A stretch of DNA of 64,000 nucleotides from contig NZ_OCNJ01000008.1 in the NCBI RefSeq assembly GCF_900230255.1, forward strand, positions 1-64,000. Reading direction: 5' to 3'. The notes under the pieces were generated by a model that saw only the letters and a list, made by a program, of their open reading frames with translations, was not told the DNA's origin and did no database searches. Source of the stretch: Caenispirillum bisanense. Its GTDB lineage: Bacteria > Pseudomonadota > Alphaproteobacteria > Rhodospirillales > Rhodospirillaceae. Shown one piece after another: positions 32,591-42,160 of this stretch. Each line of letters begins with the position of its first letter. Position 1 is the first letter of the stretch. Made by a program: the position numbers and the translations under genes.

Positions 32591-32692
32591 ACGGTTGATG
32601 AATAAAGCGGCACGATCCGGCGCAATCGCCCGAAAAGCGGGCACGGGCTGAGGCGGGCCGCCCCCTCCGACTTTCCTTCCCAGAGGATTCCG

Positions 32693-34000
32693 ATGCAGGC
32701 CTATTCCCCCCTTCGCCGCGCGCCGGCCGTCGGCGCCTTCGTCGCCGGCCTCGCGCTCGCGCTGCCGGCCGCCGCCCAGGACGCCGCCGCGCCGACCCTC
32801 GATTCCGGCGACACCGCCTGGATGCTGATCTCGACGGCCCTCGTGCTGATGATGACGATCCCCGGCCTCGCCCTCTTCTACGCCGGCATGGTGCGCAAGA
32901 AGAACATCCTGGCGACCCTGATGCAGAGCTTCGCCATCACCGCCCTGGTGACGGTGCTGTGGACCATCGCCGGCTACTCGCTCGCCTTCACGCCGGGCAA
33001 CGCCTTCATCGGCGGGCTCGACAAGGTGCTGCTGGCCGGCGTGGGCGTCGACTCGCTGCAGGGGACCATCCCCGAGACCGTCTTCGCCATGTTCCAGCTC
33101 ACCTTCGCCATCATCACCCCGGCGCTCATCACCGGCGCCTTCGCCGACCGCATGAAGTTCTCGGCGCTGCTGGTGTTCATGAGCGTGTGGCTGTTCGTGG
33201 TCTACGTGCCCGTCGCCCACTGGGTGTGGGGCGGCGGCTTCCTGGGCGGCGACGGCGTGCTCGACTTCGCCGGCGGCACCGTCGTGCACATCAATGCCGG
33301 CGTCGCCGGCCTGGTGGCCGCGCTGGTGCTCGGCAAGCGCCTCGGCTTCGGCAGCGAGAACATGGCGCCGGCCAACCTGACGTTTGCCGTCATCGGCGCC
33401 TCGCTGCTGTGGGTGGGCTGGTTCGGATTCAACGCCGGCTCGGCGGTCGCCGCCAACGGGCTCGCCGGCATGGCCATGGCCGTGACCCAGATCGCCACCG
33501 CCGCCGCGGCGCTGACCTGGATGTTCGTGGAATGGGCGCTGCGCGGCAAGCCGAGCGTGCTCGGCATCATCTCGGGTGCCGTCGGCGGTCTGGTCGCCAT
33601 CACCCCGGCGGCCGGCTTCGTGACGCCGGGCGGCGCGCTGATCATCGGCCTGATCGCCGGCGCGGTGTGCTATTGGGGCGCCACCTGGCTCAAGCACAAG
33701 ATGGGCTACGACGACAGCCTCGACGCCTTCGGCGTGCACGGCATCGGCGGCCTGACCGGCGCCCTGCTGACGGGCGTGTTCGCGGCCGAGGCGGTCGGCG
33801 GCAAGACCGGCCTGCTGGAAGGCAACGTCGAACAGCTGTGGCTGCAGGCCTACGGCGCCGGCGTCACCATCCTGTGGTGCGGCGTGGCGACCTTCGTGAT
33901 CCTGAAGATCATCGACGCCACCATCGGCCTGCGCGTCAGCCCCGAGGACGAGACCATGGGCCTCGACCTGTCGCTGCACGGCGAGAAGATCCACGATTGA
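32693..34000 (+). CDS. amtB: AmtB ammonium transporter
   Basis: This is a 435-residue channel with a signal sequence (ALALPAAAQDA) and eleven predicted helices. The twin histidines of the pore are at H199 (GGTVVHINAG) and H349 (DAFGVHGIGG). The phenylalanine gate region and the DDSLDAFGVHG signature are kept. The tail ENLSLHG-like segment (DLSLHGEKIHD) is the GlnK docking end. The gene is 102 bases after glnK and is presumably the second gene of its operon. Confidence 0.96.
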   Translation: MQAYSPLRRAPAVGAFVAGLALALPAAAQDAAAPTLDSGDTAWMLISTALVLMMTIPGLALFYAGMVRKKNILATLMQSFAITALVTVLWTIAGYSLAFTPGNAFIGGLDKVLLAGVGVDSLQGTIPETVFAMFQLTFAIITPALITGAFADRMKFSALLVFMSVWLFVVYVPVAHWVWGGGFLGGDGVLDFAGGTVVHINAGVAGLVAALVLGKRLGFGSENMAPANLTFAVIGASLLWVGWFGFNAGSAVAANGLAGMAMAVTQIATAAAALTWMFVEWALRGKPSVLGIISGAVGGLVAITPAAGFVTPGGALIIGLIAGAVCYWGATWLKHKMGYDDSLDAFGVHGIGGLTGALLTGVFAAEAVGGKTGLLEGNVEQLWLQAYGAGVTILWCGVATFVILKIIDATIGLRVSPEDETMGLDLSLHGEKIHD

Positions 34001-34034
34001 TGTCCGGCTGCCTTGATCGGCGATCAAGGCAGCG

Positions 34035-34104
34035 CCCTCAGGCGCCGGGCGCGCGCGTCGCGCGCTTGGCTCCCGCGGCAGGGGCCGCGCGGCGCAGTCG
34101 CGCC
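34035..34104 (+). repeat. GC-rich triple-hairpin repeat, single copy after amtB
   Basis: This copy begins CCCTCAGGCGCCGGGCGCGC and holds the same three successive stem-loops as the cluster at 34871-35155, in a diverged form. It occupies the gap between amtB and the convergent HAD gene, where it could act as a terminator for amtB. Confidence 0.7.
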
Positions 34105-34108
34105 GTGT

Positions 34109-34843
34109 TTACTGTGGCTTGCGCAGCACCCGGCCGGCGGCCTCCAGCCACGCCACCAGATCGTCGGTGATGTGGTGGATGAAGCCGAGGTCGTGGGTGT
34201 GGCGGAACCACTGCACGTCGTGCGGCCGCACCCACACCGTCGTCATGCCGATCTCCGCCGCCGGCTTCAGGTTGGCGGCGCTGTCCTCGAAGAAGGCCGA
34301 GGCCTCCGCCCGCACGCCGAAGGCCTTCAGCATGGCCTGGTAGGTCGGCGGCTGCGGCTTCGGAATGAAGTCCGCGGCGCGGATGTCGTAGATGCCGGTG
34401 AAATGATGATCCAGCTTCAGCCGCGCCAGCACCGCCTCCGCATGCCGCTCGCTGCCGTTGGTGAAGATGAGCTTGCGCCCGGGCAGGGCCTGCAGCGCCG
34501 CATCCAGCGCCGCCGACGGCTCCAGCACCGAGTGGTCGACGTCGTGCACGTAGGCGAGGAACTCGTCGGGCTCCAGGCCATGGTTCAGCATGAGGCCGCG
34601 CAGGGTCGTTCCGAACTCGTGATAATACCGCTTCTGGATCTCGAAGGCGGCGTGCGGTTCCACCTTCAGGAACTTGGCGATGAATTCCTTCATGCGCAGG
34701 TCGATCTGCGGGAACAGGCTGGACGTCGCCGGATAGAGCGTGTTGTCGAGGTCGAAGATCCAGTCCTCGACGTGATCCAGGCCCGGCGCGTTGGGGCTGT
34801 CCGGGGTTTCGACACGGTCGAGCGGGCTCTGGTCATCGGCCAC
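34109..34843 (-). CDS. HAD-superfamily pyrimidine 5'-nucleotidase
   Basis: This is a 244-residue soluble phosphatase. HAD motif I is FDLDNTLYPAT (Asp nucleophile), motif II is IFTNGS, and motifs III/IV appear as IPKPQPPTYQAML and FFEDSAANLKPA. The LYP-containing start and the helical cap match the SDT1-like pyrimidine 5'-nucleotidases found next to argB in many alphaproteobacteria. It faces amtB convergently. Confidence 0.87.
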   Translation of the reverse strand: MADDQSPLDRVETPDSPNAPGLDHVEDWIFDLDNTLYPATSSLFPQIDLRMKEFIAKFLKVEPHAAFEIQKRYYHEFGTTLRGLMLNHGLEPDEFLAYVHDVDHSVLEPSAALDAALQALPGRKLIFTNGSERHAEAVLARLKLDHHFTGIYDIRAADFIPKPQPPTYQAMLKAFGVRAEASAFFEDSAANLKPAAEIGMTTVWVRPHDVQWFRHTHDLGFIHHITDDLVAWLEAAGRVLRKPQ

Positions 34844-34870
34844 GGGGATGGTCCTTTTCTCTTTGTGTGT

Positions 34871-35155
34871 CCCTCAGGCGCCGGGCGCGCGCTCGTCGCG
34901 CGCTTGGCTCCCGCCGCTTGCGCGGCGCCGGCCCAGTCGGGCCGGTTTGCTTTTCTGGTCCCTCAGGCGCCGGGCGCGCGCTGACCGCGCGCTTGGCTCC
35001 CGCCGCTTGCGCGGCGCCGGCCCGGTCGGGCCGGTTTGGTTTTCTGGTCCCTCAGGCGCCGGGGAGGGTTTTTGTTTGTCCCTCAGGCGCCGAGCGGGCG
35101 CTGACCGCGCCCTTGGCTCCCGCCGCTTACGCGGCGCCGGCCCGGTCGGGCCGGG
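34871..35155 (+). repeat. Cluster of GC-rich triple-hairpin repeats (three near-full copies and one short copy)
   Basis: Copies begin CCCTCAGGCGCC at 34871, 34960, 35049 (short) and 35080. Each full copy holds three successive stems: an alternating GCGCGC stem, a CCGC-CGCTTGCG-CGG type stem, and a CCGGCCC stem with GGGCCGG followed by a T-rich tail in the first two copies. The plus-strand frame through the cluster is Ala/Arg/Pro-rich and repetitive and is not a gene. The repeats separate argB from the HAD gene, both of which run leftward. Confidence 0.85.
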
Positions 35156-35212
35156 GGGTGCCTGATCGCCCGTCGGGTGCTCGGCGCCGGCGCTTGGCCG
35201 GCGCCCGCCGCC

Positions 35213-36136
35213 TCAGTCCATCCACACGGCCGTACCGGCGCCGTGCGGGGTGAAGATTTCCAGCAGGATGGCGTGCGGCACCCGGCCGTCCAGGATCACC
35301 GCCCCTTCCACGCCCTGCTCCACCGCGTGCATGCAGGTTTCCACCTTGGGAATCATGCCGCCCTTGATGGTGCCGTCGGCGATGCAGGCGCGGGCTTCGG
35401 CGATGGTCATGTCGGGGATCAGCTGCCCCTCCTTGTCCAGCACGCCCACCACGTCGGTCAGCATGAGCAGGCGCGAGGCCCCCGTCGCCGCCGCGATGGC
35501 ACCCGCCGCGGTATCGGCGTTGATGTTGAACGTCTCACCGTTGGGGCCGATGCCGATGGGCGCGATGACCGGAATGACGTCCGACTGCTCGAACATGTCG
35601 AGCAGATGCGGCGTGATCTCCGTCGGCTCGCCGACGAAGCCCAGGTCCAGCACCCGCTCGATGTTGCTGTCGGGGTCCTTCTTGGTGCGGCGCAGCTTGC
35701 GGGCCTTGATGAGGTTGCCGTCCTTGCCCGACATGCCGATGGCGAAGCCGCCGGCCTTGTTGATGGCGGTGACGATTTCCTTGTTGATGGCGCCGGCCAG
35801 GACCATTTCCACGATGTCCACCGTCGCCTGGTCGGTGACGCGCAGGCCGTCGACGAATTCCGACTCGATCTTCAGGCGGTCGAGCATGCGGCCGATCTGC
35901 GGCCCGCCGCCGTGCACCACCACCGGGTTGATGCCCACCTGCTTGAGCAGCACGATGTCGTTGGCGAACTGCTCGGCCAGGGTCGCGTCGCCCATGGCGT
36001 GGCCGCCGTACTTGACGACGACGGTGCTGCCGGCGAACTCGCGCATGAAGGGCAGCGCCTCCGACAGCGTCTTGGCCTTGCGCAGCCACACGTCGCGCTC
36101 TTCGGGGGGCAGCGGGGTCTTCTTGGGCGGGGTCAT
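35213..36136 (-). CDS. argB: N-acetylglutamate kinase ArgB
   Basis: This is a 307-residue kinase, second step of arginine synthesis. [10 protein letters not shown] is the ATP-binding strand and [14 protein letters not shown] the N-acetylglutamate site. FVDGLRVTD and [20 protein letters not shown] are further ArgB signatures. The 20-residue N-terminal extension ([15 protein letters not shown]) resembles the helix of arginine-sensitive hexameric enzymes. Repeats fill the gap to the next gene on the left. Confidence 0.95.
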   Translation of the reverse strand: MTPPKKTPLPPEERDVWLRKAKTLSEALPFMREFAGSTVVVKYGGHAMGDATLAEQFANDIVLLKQVGINPVVVHGGGPQIGRMLDRLKIESEFVDGLRVTDQATVDIVEMVLAGAINKEIVTAINKAGGFAIGMSGKDGNLIKARKLRRTKKDPDSNIERVLDLGFVGEPTEITPHLLDMFEQSDVIPVIAPIGIGPNGETFNINADTAAGAIAAATGASRLLMLTDVVGVLDKEGQLIPDMTIAEARACIADGTIKGGMIPKVETCMHAVEQGVEGAVILDGRVPHAILLEIFTPHGAGTAVWMD

Positions 36137-36224
36137 GGGCGGGCGGCTCCTCGCTTCGAACCGGGGTGACGGATGGCGGCGATCCTAGTGCAAGAGCCGG
36201 AAAGCTGTCTGCGAAAATCTGGCG

Positions 36225-37130
36225 TCAGGCCGCCTCCTCCAGCCGCGCGAAGCAGGCCACCAGCCGCTCGCGCAGGGCCGCGACGCGGGCCGGCTCCAGC
36301 CGCTGCGGCGGCGACACCAGCATGAGCGGCAGCGGCGACGGCTCCCACCCCTGCAGCACCTTGACCAGCCGGCCGGCGCGCACGTCGTCGATGACGTCGA
36401 GGCAGCTCTTGATGGCGAGCCCGGCCCCCGCCAACGCCCAGCGCCGCGTCTGGCCGCCGTTGTTGGAGACCAGCGCCGGCCGCACCCGCACCACCGGGTG
36501 CTCCGCCCCGCGCGCGAAGCACCACTCGTCGGCCAGGCGGTCGCCGGCCCGCCGCACGATGCAGCGGTGATGCGCCAGATCGGCCGGCACCTGCGGCGCG
36601 CCGTGTTCCGCGATGTAGGACGGCGCGGCCACCACCACCGGCCGGATGCTGCCGATGCGCCGCACCCGCAGGCGGCTGTCGGCCGGCACGCCGCCGCGGA
36701 TGGCGAGGTCGAAGCCGCCGCTCACCAGGTCCACCAGGGCATCGTCGAGGTCGAGGTCCACCGTCACCTGCGGATGCTCTTGCTGGAACGCCTCCAGCAG
36801 CGGCGCCACGTGCTGGGTGCCGAGGTCGAAGGGCGCCGTGATGCGGATCATGCCGCTGAGCGCCGCCTCGCCGCCGCGCACGGTTTCCGCCAGCGACTCC
36901 CAGTCGGTCACCAGCCGCTCGCTGGCGGCCATGAAGCGGCGGCCTTCCTCCGTCAGCGACAGCGACCGCGTGGTGCGCAGGAACAGCCGCACGCCCAGGC
37001 TCTCCTCCGCCCCCTTCAGGCGGGCGCTGACGGTGGCCGGCGACAGGCCGGTCTCGCGCGCCACCGCCGCCATGCGGCCCAGTTCGGCGATGCGGCGCAG
37101 CAGGCGGATGTCGGGAAGGTCGAGGCTCAT
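36225..37130 (-). CDS. LysR-family transcriptional regulator
   Basis: This is a 301-residue regulator. The N-terminal winged HTH reads LPDIRLLRRIAELGRMAAVA, then VSARLKGAEESLGVRLFLRT. The effector domain (GMIRITAPFDLGTQHVAPLL onward) is of the CrgA/AaeR type. The ATG at 37130 avoids upstream codons that lie in the oxidoreductase promoter region. It is divergent from the oxidoreductase gene, 106 bases away, and probably controls it. Confidence 0.9.
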   Translation of the reverse strand: MSLDLPDIRLLRRIAELGRMAAVARETGLSPATVSARLKGAEESLGVRLFLRTTRSLSLTEEGRRFMAASERLVTDWESLAETVRGGEAALSGMIRITAPFDLGTQHVAPLLEAFQQEHPQVTVDLDLDDALVDLVSGGFDLAIRGGVPADSRLRVRRIGSIRPVVVAAPSYIAEHGAPQVPADLAHHRCIVRRAGDRLADEWCFARGAEHPVVRVRPALVSNNGGQTRRWALAGAGLAIKSCLDVIDDVRAGRLVKVLQGWEPSPLPLMLVSPPQRLEPARVAALRERLVACFARLEEAA

Positions 37131-37236
37131 TGTTCGGTCGTTCCGAATAGTCTTTTCAGCGCTGGCGGTATTCTCTTGCCACACTATATACGGCATGTTC
37201 GCGGTCATGCATCCCTTTCCTCCCGAGGACGCCTTC

Positions 37237-38361
37237 ATGACCGACACATCCGACATTCTCTTCCGCCCCCACCGCATGGGCGCCGTGACCCTGCTGAATC
37301 GCGTCGCCATGGCGCCCATGACCCGCTCCCGCGCCGCACAGCCGGGCGACGTGCCGACCGAGCTGACCGCCGCCTACTACGCCCAGCGCGCCGGCGCCGG
37401 CGTCATCGTCAGCGAAGGCACGCAGGTGTCGCGCGTCGGCCAGGGCTACGCCTTCACCCCCGGCATCTACTCGCCCGAGCAGACCGCCGGCTGGAAGACC
37501 GTCACCGACGCCGTGCACGCCAGGGGCGGCCGCATCTACGCCCAGCTGTGGCACGTCGGCCGCGTCAGCCATCCGCTGCTGCACGGCGCGCAGCCGGTGG
37601 CGCCCTCGGCGGTGAACGGCGGCGGCCAGGCGGCCTTCGTGGTCGACGACAAGGGTCCGCGCATGGAGCCCTCACCGGTGCCGCGCGCCCTGTCGACCGA
37701 CGAAGTGCGCGCCGTGGTGCAGGAGTTCGCCCAGGCCGCCCGCAACGCCAAGGCCGCCGGCTTCGACGGCGTCGAGCTGCACGGCGCCAACGGCTACCTG
37801 ATCGAGCAGTTCCTGCGCGCCGAGAGCAACCGGCGCACCGACGCCTACGGCGGCAACCTGGAAAACCGCCTGCGCTTCCTCGCCGAGGTGACGGAAGCGG
37901 TGGCCGGCGTGTTCGGCGCCGACCGGGTGGGCGTGCGGATCTCGCCCTTCCTGCCGCTCAACGGCATCGGCGCCGAGGAAGACGCGGCCGAGCTGTTCCT
38001 GGCGGTGGCGAAGATGCTCGACGGCCTGGGCGTCGCCTACCTCCACACCAGCGAGGCGAGCCCCATGGAGGTGCCGCCGGGCACCGATCCGGTGCCGCAA
38101 GACTTCCGCAGCGCCCTGCGCCAGGCCTTCCGCGGCACCATCATGGTCGCCGGCGGCTACGACGGCGCCCGCGCCCGCGCGATCCTGGAGACCGGCCTCG
38201 CCGACGTGGTGGCCTTCGGCCGGCCCTACATCTCCAACCCCGACCTGGCGGAACGCCTCGCCCGCGACCTCCCCTGGGCCGACGCCGACCGCAGCACCTT
38301 CTACGGCGGCGGCGAACAGGGCTACACCGACTACCCGGCCCACGCCGACGCGGCGGAGTGA
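37237..38361 (+). CDS. Old-yellow-enzyme family NADH:flavin oxidoreductase (NemA-like)
   Basis: This is a 374-residue FMN-dependent TIM-barrel enzyme. Typical motifs are LLNRVAMAPMTRSRA, AQLWHVGRVS, the substrate-binding ELHGANGYLIEQFLR (His and Asn two residues apart in HGAN), SNRRTDAYGGNLENR and the ADVVAFGRPYISNPDL phosphate site. Members reduce activated alkenes or nitro compounds. GAGG lies eight bases upstream of the chosen ATG; two earlier in-frame ATGs exist. The divergent LysR gene is its likely regulator. Confidence 0.92.
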   Translation: MTDTSDILFRPHRMGAVTLLNRVAMAPMTRSRAAQPGDVPTELTAAYYAQRAGAGVIVSEGTQVSRVGQGYAFTPGIYSPEQTAGWKTVTDAVHARGGRIYAQLWHVGRVSHPLLHGAQPVAPSAVNGGGQAAFVVDDKGPRMEPSPVPRALSTDEVRAVVQEFAQAARNAKAAGFDGVELHGANGYLIEQFLRAESNRRTDAYGGNLENRLRFLAEVTEAVAGVFGADRVGVRISPFLPLNGIGAEEDAAELFLAVAKMLDGLGVAYLHTSEASPMEVPPGTDPVPQDFRSALRQAFRGTIMVAGGYDGARARAILETGLADVVAFGRPYISNPDLAERLARDLPWADADRSTFYGGGEQGYTDYPAHADAAE

Positions 38362-38444
38362 GGGCGGAGGGGGTACGGGGCGGGGCTGGAGTGGGGCGGC
38401 GGCGACGTGTCCTCCACCCCGCTGCACGTTGCCCCCCCTCCCTC

Positions 38445-38561
38445 GTCATGGCCGGGCTCCGACCCGGCCATCCACGGCGTCCCCGGCGGTGGCCATGGGC
38501 TCCGTCCTCCACGGCCCCCGTCCGGGGAGCCGTGGATGCGCGGATCAAGTCCGCGCACGAC
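38445..38561 (+). repeat. Dispersed palindromic repeat, copy 1
   Basis: The unit starts GTCATGGCCGGGCTCCGACC and ends in a second palindrome, GCGGATCAAGTCCGCGCACG. Its outer parts are self-complementary. On the minus strand it reads as the well-known spurious peptide MRGLDPRIHG. The copy at 38651-38767 has the same length (117 bases) and direction. Confidence 0.85.
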
Positions 38562-38650
38562 AGTGTTGAGTGCTGCGGCGAATGGGGCGCTGTGGCGGAT
38601 GGACCGCCGTCGCCACCGTCGCTCGCCCGCTCCCCGCCCCCTCCCCCGTT

Positions 38651-38767
38651 GTCATGGCCGGGCTCCGACCCGGCCATCCACGGCGTCCTCGGCGACGGCC
38701 ATCGGCTCCGTCGCCCACGGCACCCGTCCGGGGAGCCGTGGATGCGCGGATCAAGTCCGCGCATGAC
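38651..38767 (+). repeat. Dispersed palindromic repeat, copy 2
   Basis: This matches copy 1 over the full 117 bases with differences mostly in the middle. Such units are common intergenic repeats of high-GC alphaproteobacteria. Confidence 0.85.
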
Positions 38768-38934
38768 ACGGAAGGAAGAGCGGCCGACCACACTTCACCC
38801 CTGGTCAGGCCCGCCCATGACACTGGTGCATGGCAGCGACCGCCCATCCCGCCACCCCCTCCCTTCCGCCCCGGGCGCGGCTGTGCTATAGCGCGGCGCA
38901 GCTTCCTTCCACGACAGTCCGGGGTTTTCGGCCG

Positions 38935-40515
38935 ATGACCACCACGCTTCCCATCCGGCGGGCGCTGCTTTCCGTTTCCGACAAGGCGGGCCTGACCGAG
39001 TTCGCCTCGTTCCTGGCGGCGCAGGGCGTCGAGATCCTGTCCACCGGCGGCACCGCCAAGGCCATGCGCGACGCCGGCATCGCCGTCATCGACGTGGCCG
39101 ACTTCACCGGCTTCCCGGAAATGCTCGACGGCCGCGTCAAGACCCTGCACCCCAAGGTGCACGGCGGCATCCTCGGCATCCGCGGCAACGCCGAGCACGA
39201 AGCCGCCATGAAGGATCACGGCATCGCCCCCATCGACCTCGTGGTGGTCAACCTCTATCCCTTCGAGGCGACCGTCGCCAAGGGTGCGGACTTCGACACC
39301 TGCATCGAGAACATCGACATCGGCGGCCCCGGCATGATCCGCGCCGCCGCCAAGAACCACGCCGCCGTCACCGTGGTCACCGACCCCGAGGACTACGCCG
39401 CCGTGAAGGCCGACATGGAAGCCAACGGCGGCGCCACCACGGCCGCCCTGCGCACGCAGCTGGCCGCCATCGCCTATGCCCGCACCGCCGCCTACGACGC
39501 CGCCATCTCCACGTGGTTCGCCGGCCAGGTGAGCGACGAGTTCCCGCGCCGCTTCGCTGTCGGCGGCCGCCTGAAGCAGACCCTGCGCTACGGCGAGAAC
39601 CCGCACCAGAAGGCCGCGTTCTACGTCACCGGCGAGGACCGCCCCGGCATCGCCACCGCCGAGCAGGTGCAGGGCAAGGAACTGTCCTACAACAACCTGA
39701 ACGACACCGACGCCGCCTTCGAGCTGGCCGCCGAGTTCGACGAGCCGGCCGTCGCCATCATCAAGCACGCCAACCCCTGCGGCGTGGCCGTCGGCGGCGA
39801 CGTCGTCGCGGCCTACCAGCGGGCGCTGGCCTGCGACCCGGTCTCGGCCTTCGGCGGCATCGTGGCGCTGAACCGCCCCATCGATGCGGCTGCGGCGGAG
39901 GAGATCACCAAGATCTTCACCGAAGTCGTCATCGCCCCCGACGCCGACGCCGAGGCCCGCGCCGTCTTCGCCGCCAAGAAGAACCTGCGCCTGCTGCTGA
40001 CCGGTGGCATGCCGGACCCGGCCGCCCCCGGCGTCACCTTCAAGAACCTGTCCGGCGGCTTCCTGGTGCAGAGCCGCGACAACGGCCGCGTCATGGCCGC
40101 CGACCTGAAGGTGGTGACGCAGCGCCAGCCGTCCGAGCAGGAACTGCGCGACATGCTGATCGCCTTCCGCATCTGCAAGCACGTGAAGTCAAACGCCATC
40201 ATCTACGTCAAGGACGGCGCCACCGTCGGCATCGGCGCCGGCCAGATGAGCCGCGTCGACAGCTCGCGCATCGCCTCGTGGAAGTCGGCCGAAGCCGCCA
40301 AGGCCCAGGGCCTCGCCCAGCCGCAGACGGTGGGCTCGGTGGTCGCCTCCGACGCCTTCTTCCCCTTCGCCGACGGCCTGCTGGCCGCCGCCGAGGCGGG
40401 CGCGACGGCCGTCATCCAGCCGGGCGGCTCCATGCGCGACGACGAAGTGATCAAGGCCGCCGACGAAAAGGGCCTCGCCATGGTCATGACCGGGATGCGC
40501 CACTTCCGGCATTGA
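38935..40515 (+). CDS. purH: Bifunctional AICAR transformylase/IMP cyclohydrolase PurH
   Basis: This is a 526-residue enzyme for the last two steps of IMP synthesis. The N-terminal cyclohydrolase domain (1-150) has [33 protein letters not shown] and [13 protein letters not shown]. The transformylase domain has [24 protein letters not shown] and the catalytic [12 protein letters not shown]. The ATG at 38935 gives the usual length; upstream in-frame codons run into repeat-rich DNA. Confidence 0.96.
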   Translation: MTTTLPIRRALLSVSDKAGLTEFASFLAAQGVEILSTGGTAKAMRDAGIAVIDVADFTGFPEMLDGRVKTLHPKVHGGILGIRGNAEHEAAMKDHGIAPIDLVVVNLYPFEATVAKGADFDTCIENIDIGGPGMIRAAAKNHAAVTVVTDPEDYAAVKADMEANGGATTAALRTQLAAIAYARTAAYDAAISTWFAGQVSDEFPRRFAVGGRLKQTLRYGENPHQKAAFYVTGEDRPGIATAEQVQGKELSYNNLNDTDAAFELAAEFDEPAVAIIKHANPCGVAVGGDVVAAYQRALACDPVSAFGGIVALNRPIDAAAAEEITKIFTEVVIAPDADAEARAVFAAKKNLRLLLTGGMPDPAAPGVTFKNLSGGFLVQSRDNGRVMAADLKVVTQRQPSEQELRDMLIAFRICKHVKSNAIIYVKDGATVGIGAGQMSRVDSSRIASWKSAEAAKAQGLAQPQTVGSVVASDAFFPFADGLLAAAEAGATAVIQPGGSMRDDEVIKAADEKGLAMVMTGMRHFRH

Positions 40516-40537
40516 TGGGTGTTTGGAGTCTGTTTGC

Positions 40538-40633
40538 CCCTCAGGCGCCGGGGGTAGAGTCTGTTTGCCCTCAGGCGCCGGGCGAGGGCCTCTCGGCCCG
40601 CTTGGCTCCCGCGGCTGGGGCCGCGCCGTGGGG
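40538..40633 (+). repeat. GC-rich triple-hairpin repeats after purH (one short, one near-full copy)
   Basis: CCCTCAGGCGCCGG occurs at 40538 (short) and at 40568, the latter continuing into the same series of stems seen at 34871-35155. They begin about 25 bases after the purH stop and may end its transcript. Confidence 0.7.
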
Positions 40634-40664
40634 AGGCTTGGCGCGCCGACGACTATGCCCAGTA

Positions 40665-40703
40665 GAAAAAGAACGGGGCGGAGCTTCCCCAGCTCCGCCC
40701 CGT
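40665..40703 (-). terminator. Rho-independent terminator of the outer-membrane protein gene
   Basis: ACGGGGCGGAGCT pairs with AGCTCCGCCCCGT in a perfect 13-base stem with a five-base loop. On the minus strand a TTCTTTTTCT run follows. It lies 23 bases after the stop of the gene it serves. Confidence 0.85.
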
Positions 40704-40725
40704 TCCCCCCTGTCCGGCCGATGCG

Positions 40726-41919
40726 TCAGAAGGCGACGCGGACGCGGCCGGTGATGCCGGTGATGTCGCCTTCGCCGAAGATGGCGCCGATACCGGCCGC
40801 CGCCCGCCCGGCCGAGACGCCGGCGGTGATCTCCTCGTAGGACTCGCTGTAGAGCGCATCGCCGAAGAAGCGCGTGTCGGTGATGCCGAGCGACAGCCGC
40901 AGCGGCGCATCGAAAGCCCGCGCGCCGGTGTCGTAGACGGCGGTGATGCCGTTGCGCGCCACCACGTTGGTCAGGTCGTAGTCCACCTCGTAGTCGCCGA
41001 CCGTGACCGGCACCGTGGTGAACACCCCCGCCGTGTTGCCGACCACCAGGCTCAGCCGCTCGGTCAGGGCCGCCTCGTAGCGGCTGGTGAGCGCGCCACC
41101 CGTCAGCACCGCGCCGGCGCCCAGGTCCACCGAGCCGACGGCACCGGCCGAGACCGACGGCGTCAGGCTCCACGACTCGGTGACCGGCATGGTGAGGCCG
41201 AGGGAAAGCTGGCCCGACCAGGTGTCGGCGTCTTCCGTCTTCTGCCACGTCAGCGGCATGTCGAGCGCCAGCGTCCAGCCGTTGGCGAAGCCCCAGCCGA
41301 TGGTCGGCGTCGCCGTCATGCTGCGCACGTCGGTGCCGTTGGCGCCGATCTTCATGCCGTCGGCGGCGAGGCCGAGCACCAGTCCGTCGGCGTCGAGGGC
41401 GCGGGTGCCCGCGTCGTGCATGCCGGCCGCCATGCGGCTCATGAGCGAGGCCGGGTTGCCGGCCACGGGGTCGAGCGCCGTGCGCGCGGCGGCGGCCTTG
41501 AGGATCTGCGTCAGCGTGCCGTTGCCTTCGCCTTCCAGATAGGCTTCCAGTTCCTCCTGGGCGGCGTCGCGGTCGGCGGCGGTGGTGCCGAAGCGGCGGT
41601 TCACGCCGGCCGCCGGCACCGTCAGCACGATCTCGGTGCCGTCGTAGGCGATGGTCGCCGGCAGGCCGCGGATGGAGGCATCGGCGGTGATGCGGTCGAT
41701 GGTCGTCAGGTCGACGCCCAGGTTGGCCGACAGGGTGTCGATGTCGACGCCGTCGACCAGGTCGCCGACCGTGTCGAAGGTCAGGCGGCGGGTGATGCTC
41801 TGGCCGGTGGCGGGATCGGTCCAGGTGGGCTCGATCACGAACAAGGGCGTCTCGGCGAGCGCCGGTGCGGCCGCGCAGGCCAGCACCGCCGCCGCCACGG
41901 CGAGGCGGAAGGGTCGCAT
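40726..41919 (-). CDS. Outer-membrane beta-barrel protein of unknown function
   Basis: This is a 397-residue exported protein. The signal peptide ends APALA before ETPLF. Residues 25-165 are a soluble alpha/beta region; the last 220 residues alternate in barrel-like strands (TATPTIGWGFANGWTLALDM, GQLSLGLTMPVTESWSLTPS, and later APLRLSLGITDTRFFGD). The chain ends in VRVAF, a C-terminal phenylalanine typical of BAM substrates. I recognise no named family. It has its own terminator and no operon partner. Confidence 0.75.
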   Translation of the reverse strand: MRPFRLAVAAAVLACAAAPALAETPLFVIEPTWTDPATGQSITRRLTFDTVGDLVDGVDIDTLSANLGVDLTTIDRITADASIRGLPATIAYDGTEIVLTVPAAGVNRRFGTTAADRDAAQEELEAYLEGEGNGTLTQILKAAAARTALDPVAGNPASLMSRMAAGMHDAGTRALDADGLVLGLAADGMKIGANGTDVRSMTATPTIGWGFANGWTLALDMPLTWQKTEDADTWSGQLSLGLTMPVTESWSLTPSVSAGAVGSVDLGAGAVLTGGALTSRYEAALTERLSLVVGNTAGVFTTVPVTVGDYEVDYDLTNVVARNGITAVYDTGARAFDAPLRLSLGITDTRFFGDALYSESYEEITAGVSAGRAAAGIGAIFGEGDITGITGRVRVAF

Positions 41920-42160
41920 GGGAACTCCGGTCGGGTCGGATGAAGAGCGCCGAGGCGCGAATGGGCGGACCCTATGGGGCCAGTGCCGAACAAAGTATTA
42001 AGCAGCATGTACTTGCGGTGGAGCAGACGCAGAACGACTCGGCCCGAAGTACCTTTCTGCCACTTCTTCCCGACGGTCACGCCATTGGATCGCCAGCTGT
42101 GGGCAGCGGGGCGCGCGTGCTATAACGGGTCACCGATCCACCGCTGCGGGAGTCCGCCCC

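Larger units (their letters stand above)
38362..38934. other. Intergenic region with two 117-bp palindromic repeats
   Basis: About 570 bases without a gene. It holds the two repeats annotated separately and a third, partial piece near 38805. The purH promoter is probably in the last 60 bases (TGTGCTATAGCGCGG). Apparent frames on both strands are artefacts of the repeats. Confidence 0.65.

Noticed and set aside
32591-32692. Second sigma-54 promoter between glnK and amtB
   Set aside because: A CGGCACGATCCGGCGC stretch resembles one, but the GG-GC spacing is 11 and not 10, so it does not fit.
34867-35253. Plus-strand frame with repeated peptide LAPAACAAPA
   Set aside because: It is translation of the GC-rich palindromic repeats; the period follows the DNA repeat and there is no gene start or conservation signal.
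36498-38891. A 797-codon plus-strand frame crossing the LysR and oxidoreductase genes
   Set aside because: It is Arg/Pro-rich and repetitive, out of frame with the well-conserved oxidoreductase, and runs antisense to the LysR gene.
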